Part shown: positions 51,429 to 58,454 of the stretch, in pieces
How positions within the stretch are numbered: position 1 is the first letter of the stretch
Layout of the letters: each line of letters begins with the position of its first letter
Program-made: the position numbers and the translations under genes
NCBI GenBank assembly: GCA_900552465.1
Contig: URZO01000001.1
Location: 124,001-188,000 of the forward strand
DNA length: 64,000 bases
From: an uncultured Parabacteroides sp.
Lineage (GTDB): Bacteria; Bacteroidota; Bacteroidia; Bacteroidales; Tannerellaceae
Reading direction: 5' to 3'
Notes under the pieces: model-generated
Seen by the model: only the letters and a program-made list of their open reading frames with translations
Told to the model about the DNA's origin: nothing
The model's database searches: none

Positions 51429-53621
51429 ATGGTACAAATTAGCGTCTTTATTATGTTTAAGAATTACCGGGGAGATAGGGCCCTGGTAGCCGTGTTAACC
51501 GAAATCAAGGCAGGCAGGTACGCCCCCGATGTCCGCAAACTCCGTCAATGTCTGGCCGATGGCGACAAGACGACGGCCGAACGGATCAAGAAAGGGCTGC
51601 CTGCCTTTACCGTTTCAGCCCTCTACAACGGCAAACGCCTCAAAGAATGCCTGACCGGCTACAACCCTTTGCTGATCCTGGACCTCGACGGTCTGTCGGC
51701 GGCCGAGATCGAACGCCTGAGGGCATTGATCGAAGCGGCCCTTTACACCGTCGCCTGCTTCCTCAGTCCCGGTGGGGCGGGGTTGAAAGTGATTGTCTAT
51801 GCGGCGGTCCGTATAGAACCTGTCCCCGAAAACCACCGCGTCATCTACGATACGATGAAAGCGTGGTACGAAACGCTCCTGAACGTCGGAATCGACGCTT
51901 CGGGGAGCGATGCCGGGCGTCTGTGCTTCGTCTCGGACGACAGCGGGTTGTTCATCTCGCCCCGTTTCTCGGACTGGCTGAACGACACCGGACAGTTGCC
52001 GGACGACATGCCCCTGCTGGACCCCGTCACCCCCCGCAAAGGGCCGGTGGTCCTAAGTGCCGCACAAGCCATCCCCACGGAAGAAGCCCCTGCCGGGGAA
52101 AGACTGCCCCGCCTGTTTGCAAACGCACGTTCCCGTACTTCGCGCAAAGGCAAGTACGAGGACGGTAACCGGAATAACTATGTCTACCAGTTCGGCTGCC
52201 ACTGTAACCGTCTGGGCATTTCGCAGGAAGAGACGGCGGCCTATTGCAACCGCAGTTTCCCCGACCTGCCCGGAGAGGAGATCGGGCAAGCCCTCGACAG
52301 TGCATACTCGCACCAGGAAGAGAAGGGGCAAGAAGAGAAGAAGACGGCGCGGCAGGACAGGAAAGTCGAGAACATCTACCGTTACCTCACCGACCATTAC
52401 ACACTGCGCTACAACGTCGTGCGGAGCTTTGTGGAATGGCGGAAGAGGAAGGGGACGAAAGACTTCGCCCCGGTGACGGACTACTGGGAGAACTCCGTCT
52501 GGTGTGCCATGCATCTCGAAGGGATACAATGCCTGCAGAAAGATCTCCACAGCGTGATCCTTTCCGATTTCAGCCGCGAGTATAACCCGTTTACAGCCTA
52601 TTTCAAAGGACTCCCCGCGTGGGACGGCGTGTCGGACCACATCGCGCGGTTGGCGGCGACGGTGACCACGGATCGCCCCGACTACTGGCTGATGTGCCTC
52701 CGCAAGTGGCTGGTGGCGACAGTCGCTTGTGCCGTCAGCGAAAAGCAGGAGAACCACTCCGTCCTGCTGCTCAGCGGCGCGCAGGGGATCGGGAAGACAA
52801 CCTGGTGCCGCCACCTCGTCCCCCCGTCCCTCTTGGGTTATGTCTATTCGGGTAATATCGACCCGTCGTCGAAAGACGCCCCGCTGTTGCTCTCGGACTG
52901 CTTCCTGATCATCCTCGACGAGCTGTCGGGACAGAGCCGCATGGAGCTGAACCGCCTCAAAGCAATGATCACGAAAGACTCCGTGTACGAACGTCGTTCC
53001 TATGCCCGTAATGCAGAGACCTACACCCGCCGCGCCTCTTTCCTCGCCACGGTCAACGACAGCCAGGTGCTGACCGACCGCACCGGCTCGCGCCGTTTCC
53101 TCTGCTTCGAGGCGCAGGGCATCGACTACGCCACGCCCGTCGACCATGCCGGCATCTATTCGCAGGCGCTGGCCCTCTATCGCAGCGGCTTCAAATTCTG
53201 GTTTTCCGGCACCGAGATCACCGAAATCAACCTCAACAACGAAGCCTTCCAACAGAGCAGCCCCGAAGAAGAACTTTTCTACACCTACTTCCGCAAACCG
53301 GTTCGTTTCGAAGCACCCTCATACCTCTCAAGCAGCGAAATACTGGCCAAATTAGCCCTGTTTACACGGCTCTCGATTACAAGTATGAACGTCATCAATC
53401 TGGGAAAAATACTGAAAAAGGATGGATTTGAGCAGATAAGACGTCATGGGAAACGCCTTTATTCGGTCGTTGAGCTCACTTTTGACCAGGTAAAAGCGCA
53501 TCAAATGGGAATATCTTCCAACCCTCCAAGTGAAAACGAGGCGACAGACAAAAACGCACAACAATCAGACTGTAAACAAGATACGCCTATAGAAGTCATC
53601 TTCCCCACTCTCCCGTTTTAG
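51429..53621 (+). CDS. VapE/VirE-type primase-helicase-like protein (BT4734-N, VirE, DUF3874)
   Basis: The 730-residue protein has three parts. Residues about 20-170 match BT4734/BF3469-type primase-polymerase-like domains (LLILDLDGLS, FLSPGGAGLKVIV, DAGRLCFVSDD). About 250-300 forms a PriCT-like helical segment. Residues about 390-590 are the VirE/VapE ATPase with Walker A GAQGIGKTTW (about 450), Walker B FLIILDELSG, and TGSRRFLCFE carrying an arginine-finger-like segment. The C-terminal 130 residues resemble DUF3874 winged helix. In pathogenicity islands and phages VapE replaces a replicative helicase. Here it is grouped with HU-like and lysis-type genes but no integrase. A replication-initiator role for a satellite is a plausible inference. 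Confidence 0.88.
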   Translation: MVQISVFIMFKNYRGDRALVAVLTEIKAGRYAPDVRKLRQCLADGDKTTAERIKKGLPAFTVSALYNGKRLKECLTGYNPLLILDLDGLSAAEIERLRALIEAALYTVACFLSPGGAGLKVIVYAAVRIEPVPENHRVIYDTMKAWYETLLNVGIDASGSDAGRLCFVSDDSGLFISPRFSDWLNDTGQLPDDMPLLDPVTPRKGPVVLSAAQAIPTEEAPAGERLPRLFANARSRTSRKGKYEDGNRNNYVYQFGCHCNRLGISQEETAAYCNRSFPDLPGEEIGQALDSAYSHQEEKGQEEKKTARQDRKVENIYRYLTDHYTLRYNVVRSFVEWRKRKGTKDFAPVTDYWENSVWCAMHLEGIQCLQKDLHSVILSDFSREYNPFTAYFKGLPAWDGVSDHIARLAATVTTDRPDYWLMCLRKWLVATVACAVSEKQENHSVLLLSGAQGIGKTTWCRHLVPPSLLGYVYSGNIDPSSKDAPLLLSDCFLIILDELSGQSRMELNRLKAMITKDSVYERRSYARNAETYTRRASFLATVNDSQVLTDRTGSRRFLCFEAQGIDYATPVDHAGIYSQALALYRSGFKFWFSGTEITEINLNNEAFQQSSPEEELFYTYFRKPVRFEAPSYLSSSEILAKLALFTRLSITSMNVINLGKILKKDGFEQIRRHGKRLYSVVELTFDQVKAHQMGISSNPPSENEATDKNAQQSDCKQDTPIEVIFPTLPF

Positions 53622-53626
53622 TTTTC

Positions 53627-53772
53627 GGGTGCCAGATGGTGCCAGATAAAATGCATTTCTGTAAACTTTTAATTTAACGCGACATGACAGTTGCTCTATC
53701 CATAGCACACGTCAATCACTAAAAAAACAAAAGTTACGGAAAACGCTTTTTATCCGGCACCATCTGGCACCC
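53627..53772. repeat. 25 bp inverted repeat built from GGTGCCAGAT iterons
   Basis: The left arm 53627-53651 contains GGTGCCAGAT twice in tandem, followed by AAAA. The right arm 53748-53772 is its inverse with a single mismatch (24/25). The 96 bp between them are A+T-rich in the right half (a run AAAAAAACAAAAG). It starts 5 bp after the primase-helicase stop. Iterons plus A+T-rich DNA next to an initiator-like gene resemble a replication origin. A terminator-like or recombination role is also possible. Confidence 0.7.
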
Positions 53773-53840
53773 GTCCCCCATTCCCGTCCGAAAAAAAACC
53801 GCCCCTGTCCGCGAAAATATGGGACGGGAGCGCTCTTATC

Positions 53841-53875
53841 ATTGGCATATTGGCACATTCCCCCATTGGCACATT
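53841..53875. repeat. ATTGGCACATT short direct repeats
   Basis: ATTGGCACATT occurs at 53849-53859 and 53865-53875, with a partial copy ATTGGCAT at 53841. They sit just beyond the DUF4248 stop codon. Confidence 0.55.
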
Positions 53876-53878
53876 ATT

Positions 53879-54103
53879 TTACGGTTCCCCCAAATGCTCC
53901 ACGATGCAGGCGACCATTTTGGGGGTGAAGCAGCGCATTCCCGGACGGTAGCCTAAGGCGGTTAGTTTTTCTTTTAAGGCGCCCTGGTAGTTGATCCAGC
54001 GCCAGAGCTGCATGATGGCGCCACGGTGGGAAAGATGGGGGTTGTACAGGCCGGCCAGTTCGCCTACCCCGTAGGCATGGATACGAAAGGTTGTTGTTGT
54101 CAT
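53879..54103 (-). CDS. DUF4248 protein
   Basis: The 74-residue protein matches DUF4248: an N-terminal FRIHAYGVGELAGLYNPHLS, a central RGAIMQLWRWINYQGALKEKL, and the tail GYRPGMRCFTPKMVACIVEHLGEP. It is a small basic helical protein, likely a DNA-binding HTH-like factor. In Bacteroides the family is nearly always opposite or beside an HU-like gene and a VirE primase, as here. It is divergent from the HU-like gene with 194 bp between them, so it may be the module's regulator; that is inferred from position only. Confidence 0.88.
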   Translation of the reverse strand: MTTTTFRIHAYGVGELAGLYNPHLSHRGAIMQLWRWINYQGALKEKLTALGYRPGMRCFTPKMVACIVEHLGEP

Positions 54104-54124
54104 TTTTCTTGTGTTTTAATGAAT

Positions 54125-54132
54125 CAAATATA
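54125..54132 (-). promoter_or_regulatory. -7 element of the DUF4248 gene
   Basis: CAAATATA on the plus strand reads TATATTTG on the minus strand; GTTG (minus strand) lies 20 bp further upstream at 54153-54156. Confidence 0.5.
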
Positions 54133-54238
54133 CGAAATAAAGGGCGGATTATCAACTGTTTCAGGTGATAATCGGTAATAAAAACCGGGAATGTCACGCT
54201 CCGTCACCCGTGTCTTCAAAGGAGGGGGAAGGATGGCG

Positions 54239-54264
54239 TATCTTTACATTGTAATTAATTACAA
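54239..54264 (+). promoter_or_regulatory. Promoter and palindromic operator of the HU-like gene
   Basis: TATCTTTA (54239-54246, one mismatch to TAnnTTTG) is followed directly by the perfect 16 bp palindrome TTGTAATTAATTACAA (54249-54264). This covers the expected transcription start and resembles a repressor operator. The binding protein could be HU-like, DUF4248 or a host factor. Confidence 0.5.
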
Positions 54265-54297
54265 GACAATCTATTAATCATCTAAAAAGTAAGATTT

Positions 54298-54744
54298 ATG
54301 GGAGTAAAGTATCATTTGGTTTTGCGAAAGAACATGAGTAAGAATGTGGAAGCAGGGAAGGAAAAGCTCTATTACGCCCAGACACGAGCCACGCGCACCT
54401 GTACCTTCGACGAGCTTTGCGAGTTGATTGCGGAGAGTTCGACGGCTTCGAGCGGCGATGTCAAACTGGTGATAGACCGTATGACCAAGTTCATGTCGAA
54501 ATCGCTGGAACGCGGCGAAGTGGTGCAGTTCGGCGAGTTGGGTAATTTCCAGTATCTATTGGGCAGTTCCGGCAGTGTGACGACGGATGCTTTCCAGGCC
54601 TCGCAGCTTCGCCGGCCCCGCCTCTGTTTCCGGCCGGGTGCTCTGTTGCGCAACCTGACACAGACGGTGAAAGGTGAACGCCTGACGCTTGAACCGGTCA
54701 AAGCGGGCGATTCGGGGGAAGAGGAGAGACCGGGAGAACTTTGA
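54298..54744 (+). CDS. HU-like DNA-binding protein (Bacteroidales HU-HIG type)
   Basis: This 148-residue protein has an HU/IHF-fold domain at about 1-125 (YHLVLRKNMSKN, TFDELCELIAESSTASSGDVKLVIDRMTKFM, GEVVQFGELGNFQYLLGSSG), followed by a short acidic-basic tail (SGEEERPGEL). It differs from ordinary HU by the N-terminal beta extension with VEAGKEKLYYAQ and the lack of the canonical RNPxT arm. The family is known from Bacteroides loci with VirE and an amidase. It probably compacts or marks the module's DNA. The lysin gene follows after 26 nt. Confidence 0.9.
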   Translation: MGVKYHLVLRKNMSKNVEAGKEKLYYAQTRATRTCTFDELCELIAESSTASSGDVKLVIDRMTKFMSKSLERGEVVQFGELGNFQYLLGSSGSVTTDAFQASQLRRPRLCFRPGALLRNLTQTVKGERLTLEPVKAGDSGEEERPGEL

Positions 54745-54770
54745 GAATTGAGAATTGAAAATTTAAGATT

Positions 54771-55220
54771 ATGGGGAAGGGAGAGTTTGTGAAGGGGTAT
54801 GGGGAGATGGCGCGCATGGCGGGTGAACTGTATGGGATGAATCCGGTGGTGATCCTGGCGCAGGCGGCGATCGAATCGGGTTGGGGTGAGAGCACGCTGG
54901 CGGTGAAGTATCATAATTTCTTCGGGATCATGGGATATGGGGTGACGAATGCTTACTGGCATGGCGGGAAGACGGATCTGGGAAACGGCGGGCTGTTGTT
55001 TCGCCGCTATGACACACCGGAGCATAGTTTTCTGGATTTCGCCCGCCTCATCTTCACCGTCTATCCACAGGCGGCAGCAGTCAGTTTCCATCCTGCCGCC
55101 TATGCCCAGGAGATTGCCTACAGCCGCTACATCAGCGAGGTGAACGGCGATAACCGGGCGGCATATCAGAAGATGCTGGCAGCAATCGCGCGCCAGATTC
55201 AATTATCAATCATTAATTAA
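54771..55220 (+). CDS. Glucosaminidase (FlgJ/endolysin-like) without signal peptide
   Basis: The 149-residue protein is a compact PF01832 glucosaminidase: MNPVVILAQAAIESGWGES with catalytic Glu at about 39, YHNFFGIMGYGV, then YDTPEHSFLDFARLIF and AYAQEIAYSRYISEVNGDN. It would cut the peptidoglycan glycan strand. It has no signal peptide or anchor, so it must be released by a holin-like factor or cell lysis, as endolysins are. It follows the HU-like gene and precedes a 29-residue hydrophobic peptide. Related Bacteroides loci carry an amidase in this slot, so the enzyme class is swapped while the plan is kept. Confidence 0.88.
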   Translation: MGKGEFVKGYGEMARMAGELYGMNPVVILAQAAIESGWGESTLAVKYHNFFGIMGYGVTNAYWHGGKTDLGNGGLLFRRYDTPEHSFLDFARLIFTVYPQAAAVSFHPAAYAQEIAYSRYISEVNGDNRAAYQKMLAAIARQIQLSIIN

Positions 55221-55227
55221 AAACAGA

Positions 55228-55317
55228 ATGCGTATGAGTAAAGTAAGGTCTATTTTGGAGTTCGTGGTGTCACTGATCGAGTTTCTGTTAGGGGTTGGAA
55301 AGAAGAAGACTCCGTAG
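55228..55317 (+). CDS. 29-residue amphipathic micropeptide
   Basis: The ORF runs from ATG 55228 (or ATG 55234) to tandem stops TAG TAA. It encodes a basic start (MRMSK), one hydrophobic helix (SILEFVVSLIEFLLGVG) and a KKKTP tail, a typical plan for pore-forming or membrane-disrupting peptides. It starts 7 nt after the glucosaminidase gene and is followed by a hairpin, so it closes the operon. Similar micropeptides are known beside HU-like genes in Bacteroides (NCBI name smalltalk), but I cannot confirm membership. A holin-like partner for the lysin is plausible inference. Confidence 0.55.
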   Translation: MRMSKVRSILEFVVSLIEFLLGVGKKKTP

Positions 55318-55322
55318 TAACT

Positions 55323-55353
55323 GTGTCTTGGCGGGATTGTCCCGTCAAGACAC
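55323..55353. terminator. Convergent hairpin terminator
   Basis: The stem GTGTCTTGGCGGG / CCCGTCAAGACAC (13 bp with one G-T) with loop ATTGT sits between the micropeptide stop and the birA stop. No U tract follows on the plus strand, so termination may be Rho-assisted or the hairpin may only protect the 3' ends. Confidence 0.6.
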
Positions 55354-55354
55354 G

Positions 55355-56104
55355 CTAAATAACCGTCGTCACCTCCTTAAAAGCATACCTCCTCCGCTCC
55401 CCGTCACGCAGTTGGAGGATCAGGTGGCCGGTCGGCTCTATTGCATGGATACGGGCTTCGAAGCGGCCGTTTTCGTCGGCATAGGGATAATAGCCGTCAC
55501 CACGATATAAGGCGGCCATATAGGCGGCGCGGATCTCTTCCTCTTTCTCTTGCAGCAACAGGCAGTAATAATTGAAGAAGATACGCAGGAAACGGTTCAG
55601 GAGCTCTTCGCGGTTGTACGTCTTCCCGGTAATCCGGGTGAGCGATACGGGGTTGGGGGCATTGCTCCGGAAAACCTCCTGATTGATATTGAGGCCGATG
55701 CCGATAACCGAACAATACAGATGTTGTCCCGACAAATCATTCTCGATCAGCATGCCGCATATCTTACGGTCTTTCCAATAAATATCGTTCGGCCATTTCA
55801 CCGTGACGGAGTCGACATAGCCGTCTAACGTCTCCTTGACGCTCAGGGAAGCGATCTGGGAAATCAGGAACTGGCGGTTTGTGGGGAGGAAATCGGGATA
55901 CAGCAGGAGACTGAACATCAGGTTTTTCCCGGCTTCCGATTCCCATGAGTTCCCCACCTGCCCCTTTCCGGCAGTCTGGAAGTCGGCAATGACAAGGCTG
56001 CCCTCCGGCAGTGCCTCCCCGACAAGCAGTTCGCGCAGGTAGTTATTCGTCGAATGGGTCTCATCCAGCCGGATAATCTGCGGAGTTTCGTTCTCTTTAT
56101 TCAT
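55355..56104 (-). CDS. birA: Biotin--[acetyl-CoA-carboxylase] ligase
   Basis: The 249-residue cytosolic BirA lacks the N-terminal repressor HTH, the usual Bacteroidetes short form. Catalytic features: HSTNNYLRELL, the biotinyl-AMP loop AGKGQVGNSWES (GRGRxG-type), KWPNDIYW, and CGMLIEN followed by the GIGLNIN strand. The C-terminal SH3-like domain (RFEARIHAIEPTGHLILQL) is present. It biotinylates carrier proteins of acyl-CoA carboxylases. It is the last gene of a minus-strand run with the MmcQ-like gene (overlap 8 nt) and the yraN-like gene. Confidence 0.95.
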   Translation of the reverse strand: MNKENETPQIIRLDETHSTNNYLRELLVGEALPEGSLVIADFQTAGKGQVGNSWESEAGKNLMFSLLLYPDFLPTNRQFLISQIASLSVKETLDGYVDSVTVKWPNDIYWKDRKICGMLIENDLSGQHLYCSVIGIGLNINQEVFRSNAPNPVSLTRITGKTYNREELLNRFLRIFFNYYCLLLQEKEEEIRAAYMAALYRGDGYYPYADENGRFEARIHAIEPTGHLILQLRDGERRRYAFKEVTTVI

Positions 56105-56450
56105 TGTAGAGCTCTCTTGTTTTCTTCGGCAATTTAGCTATTACTTCACGGTAGGAATGGCGGATCCAGTGCTTGATCTCCTCATCCGGCATATCGCGGT
56201 CGAGATAGATCGTGTTCCAGTATTTCTTATTAAAATGGTAGGCGCCTTCCACAGCCGTATAGCGTTCGCGCAGTTCCTCGGTGTAGTCGGTACTGCATTT
56301 CAGCGACACGCACGGTTCACTCGCATCCAACGGCAGGAGCAGGAACATCTTCCCTTCCACCTTAAACACTAACGAGACATCGTCAAAAGGGAAACATTCC
56401 GTCGCATTCTTCAGCGACAGACAATATTCCCGGGCTTCTTCTATATTCAT
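56097..56450 (-). CDS. MmcQ/YjbR family protein
   Basis: This 117-residue protein matches the YjbR/CyaY-like fold: REYCLSLKNATECFPFDDVSLVFKVEGKMF at the start, VSLKCSTDYTEELRERY in the middle, and NKKYWNTIYLDRDMPDEEIKHWIRHSY near the end. Members are called DNA-binding from structural similarity (double-wing motif), but function is not established. Its stop overlaps the birA start by 8 nt, so they are co-translated. This linkage seems conserved in Bacteroidales, which I state from memory. Confidence 0.9.
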   Translation of the reverse strand: MNIEEAREYCLSLKNATECFPFDDVSLVFKVEGKMFLLLPLDASEPCVSLKCSTDYTEELRERYTAVEGAYHFNKKYWNTIYLDRDMPDEEIKHWIRHSYREVIAKLPKKTRELYNE

Positions 56451-56462
56451 ATATCTTCTGTA

Positions 56463-56828
56463 TTAGCGGCAAGGAGCATAAAACGCGTCTTCGATATGGT
56501 CGATTTCATAGTCCTCGCCTCTTTTTATTACGGTAATAATATCGAAACGGACCGGCAACCCGAGATTGAAAAAGCGGACATAGGCATCGGCTGCTGTCAC
56601 GATACGGCGGATTTTGCCGTTATCCACAGCCTCCTCCGGCGCCAGAAGATAATCATCCGAGCGGGTCTTGACCTCCACGACAACCAGTTCGCCGTCTTTC
56701 ATGGCAACGATATCCAACTCATAATGATGCCAATGCCAATTCGTATGGACAATCGTATAATCATGCTTTTCCAGAAAAACACGCGCAACGGCTTCCCCGT
56801 CTTTCCCTGTTTCGTTCCGTTTTGCCAT
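56463..56828 (-). CDS. YraN family (UPF0102) nuclease-like protein
   Basis: About 121 residues from the ATG at 56828, the usual family start (MAKRNETGKDGEAVARVFLE). A TTG upstream at 56846 lies within the promoter's -7 element and is rejected. The restriction-endonuclease-like core has ELDIVAMKDGELVVVEVKTR, the PD-(D/E)xK signature with Asp and Glu-x-Lys, and PVRFDIITV. The role is unknown and DNA repair has been suggested. It heads the yraN-mmcQ-birA run, divergent from the small RHH-like gene. Confidence 0.92.
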   Translation of the reverse strand: MAKRNETGKDGEAVARVFLEKHDYTIVHTNWHWHHYELDIVAMKDGELVVVEVKTRSDDYLLAPEEAVDNGKIRRIVTAADAYVRFFNLGLPVRFDIITVIKRGEDYEIDHIEDAFYAPCR

Positions 56829-56843
56829 CCTGTGTAATTTGCA

Positions 56844-56851
56844 CAAATATA
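56844..56851 (-). promoter_or_regulatory. -7 element of yraN-mmcQ-birA
   Basis: CAAATATA on the plus strand reads TATATTTG on the minus strand, giving a very short leader (about 11 nt) to the ATG at 56828. Confidence 0.5.
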
Positions 56852-56883
56852 ACGTTTTTCTTTTTTATTTGAGCTTTCAATCT

Positions 56884-56891
56884 TACATTTG
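56884..56891 (+). promoter_or_regulatory. -7 element of the small gene-tadA pair
   Basis: TACATTTG is followed by CAGAACA and the ATG at 56899. The predicted start of transcription lies 1-4 nt before the ATG, so the mRNA would be almost leaderless. Confidence 0.5.
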
Positions 56892-56898
56892 CAGAACA

Positions 56899-57126
56899 AT
56901 GGCATTGAAACGTAAATATTCGCCCCCTCAACCGAACCACCCGCGTGTGCACAAGGTTACTTTTATGCTCAACGACGATGAGCAGAAGGCTGTGGAGCGT
57001 TATCTTGCCAGGTATAAGATTATCAACAAGTCCCGCTGGTACCGCGAGACGATCCTGTCCCACATACTCAAGACACTGGAAGAGGACTATCCTACCCTCT
57101 TCAACGAAAACGAAATGAGAAGATGA
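56899..57126 (+). CDS. Small conserved protein, possibly ribbon-helix-helix-like
   Basis: This 75-residue basic protein starts MALKRKYSPPQPNHPRV and then reads HKVTFMLNDDEQKAVERYLARY, KSRWYRETILSHILKTLEEDYP. The pattern of one strand followed by two helices with a basic N-terminal arm resembles MetJ/Arc-type ribbon-helix-helix DNA binders, but I cannot name a family. Its stop overlaps the tadA start (ATGA, 57123-57126), so the two are coupled. A longer frame exists upstream, but the -7 element at 56884 excludes earlier starts. Confidence 0.75.
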   Translation: MALKRKYSPPQPNHPRVHKVTFMLNDDEQKAVERYLARYKIINKSRWYRETILSHILKTLEEDYPTLFNENEMRR

Positions 57127-57566
57127 TCAATCCTTTCAACGACGAATATTTCATGAAGCAGGCGCTGATAGAAGCCCGCGCCGCAGCAGCCGAAGGTGAA
57201 GTTCCGGTCGGCGCCGTCATCGTATGCAACAACCAGATCATAGCCCGTGCGCATAACCAGACGGAACGCCTCAACGATCCCACCGCCCATGCCGAGATGC
57301 TGGCGATAACGGCCGCCGTAGGTGTCTTAGGTGCCAAATATCTAACGGGATGCAGCCTGTATGTGACCGTGGAGCCTTGCGTCATGTGTGCCGGAGCCAT
57401 CGGGTGGGCGCAACTAAGCACAATCGTCTACGGAGCGACAGACGAAAAAAGAGGCTTCCGGCAATACGCCCCGAAAGCCTTCCATCCTAAAGCCATAGTA
57501 AAAACGGGCATCCTCGAAGAAGAATGCGCGGAAGAGATGAAGCGCTTTTTCCGGCAAAAGCGCTAA
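57123..57566 (+). CDS. tadA: Nucleoside deaminase, tRNA adenosine deaminase TadA-like
   Basis: The 147-residue zinc deaminase has HAEMLAI (His ligand and proton-shuttle Glu, about 59-65), PCVMCAGAI with two Cys ligands (about 89-97), the N-terminal EVPVGAVIV, and IVYGATDEKRG after the active site. These match TadA, which makes inosine-34 in tRNA-Arg(ACG), more closely than cytosine or guanine deaminases, although paralogous nucleoside deaminases are similar. It is coupled by ATGA overlap to a small putative DNA or RNA-binding protein. A hairpin AGCGCTTTT/AAAAGCGCT lies at its end. Confidence 0.88.
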   Translation: MINPFNDEYFMKQALIEARAAAAEGEVPVGAVIVCNNQIIARAHNQTERLNDPTAHAEMLAITAAVGVLGAKYLTGCSLYVTVEPCVMCAGAIGWAQLSTIVYGATDEKRGFRQYAPKAFHPKAIVKTGILEEECAEEMKRFFRQKR

Positions 57567-57575
57567 AAAGGCATA

Positions 57576-58454
57576 TTATTCGTTTTCTTCATAATAATAC
57601 GAATAATCAATCCCTTTCATAAAGATTTCACGGTCGTTGATCTTATCTGTCAAAGCATTCTTCAGTAATTGTTTCAGTACGCTGCTGTCTATAGAACTTC
57701 TTACCATTGCGTCCATGTAATCAGTTTTATTAATCTTGCTCCAATCCACACACTGTTTCAGGTGTTTCTTGAAAATCAGATCTAACCAGATACGCGTGCT
57801 CCGGCCATTCCCTTCCATAAATGGATGAGCTATATTCATTTCCACATATTTATCGACTATCTCGTCGAATGTGTTCTCAGGCATTTGTTCAATTTGCTTT
57901 AATGTATTACCTAAAAAGTGCGCCACTGCAAACTGAAAACCACCTTTCGATATATTCTTTTGCCTTATTTTTCCCGCAAAGTCATATATTCCCCCAAAAA
58001 TATAGGCATGGATTTGCTGCAGGCTTTTCACCGTCCCGATTTCCGATTCCCTGACCAGGTTACTTTCAAAAAAGGAATATGCTTTTTTCTTACTCTGTCC
58101 GTCACTGCTGTTATCGCTATATGTGAACCAATCAAGAAACTTCAGGGCTTTGTTATTGGGGAATTGCTTGGCAAGAGAGATCACGCCATCACTATCAAAC
58201 GTATCTGTCAAATATTTCTTTCCATCAGGCGCGGTTAATTTCAGTTGGTGAGCGTCACTAACCAACTGACTGTTCTCTTTTTTTAATTTGTTCTTAAGAT
58301 ATTTCCAATAGTTACGGGCTTTGGTATAATCGTCCTGCCCGTTTAAAGCACTGACAATATCAATAACACTAAAATACCATTTCTCACGTTCGTCGTCCCA
58401 TATAGCACGAACCTCGCGATCTGCAAAAAAGCGGATGGATATTTTGGGATTCAT
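57576..58454 (-). CDS. Bro-N/RhuM-like N-domain fused to Fic domain
   Basis: The 292-residue protein has two parts. The N-terminal about 105 residues resemble phage antirepressor-type (Bro-N/KilA-N) or RhuM domains (IRFFADREVRAIWDDEREKWYFSVIDIVSALN, YWKYLKNKL). The C-terminal Fic domain has HAYIFGGIYDFAGKIR and the full active motif HPFMEGNGRSTRIW (HxFxxGNGRxxR), so AMPylation (or similar nucleotidyl transfer) is expected. The C-terminal SYYYEEN may be a degenerate (S/T)xxxE(G/N) autoinhibitory motif. No separate antitoxin gene is adjacent; the downstream DUF4834 overlap is housekeeping. It is probably a cytosolic regulator of host targets. Confidence 0.9.
   Translation of the reverse strand: MNPKISIRFFADREVRAIWDDEREKWYFSVIDIVSALNGQDDYTKARNYWKYLKNKLKKENSQLVSDAHQLKLTAPDGKKYLTDTFDSDGVISLAKQFPNNKALKFLDWFTYSDNSSDGQSKKKAYSFFESNLVRESEIGTVKSLQQIHAYIFGGIYDFAGKIRQKNISKGGFQFAVAHFLGNTLKQIEQMPENTFDEIVDKYVEMNIAHPFMEGNGRSTRIWLDLIFKKHLKQCVDWSKINKTDYMDAMVRSSIDSSVLKQLLKNALTDKINDREIFMKGIDYSYYYEENE

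Noticed and set aside
52053..53252. 399-codon minus-strand ORF opposite the VapE-like gene
   Set aside because: Composition artefact of a GC-rich coding strand; the opposite frame has clear Walker motifs.
50572..55353. Complete prophage
   Set aside because: No integrase, terminase, capsid, portal or tail gene is present, so only a satellite-like or domesticated module can be claimed.
57541..57564. Hairpin AGCGCTTTT/AAAAGCGCT at the tadA end as a terminator
   Set aside because: Lies inside the coding sequence and lacks a T tract on either strand.
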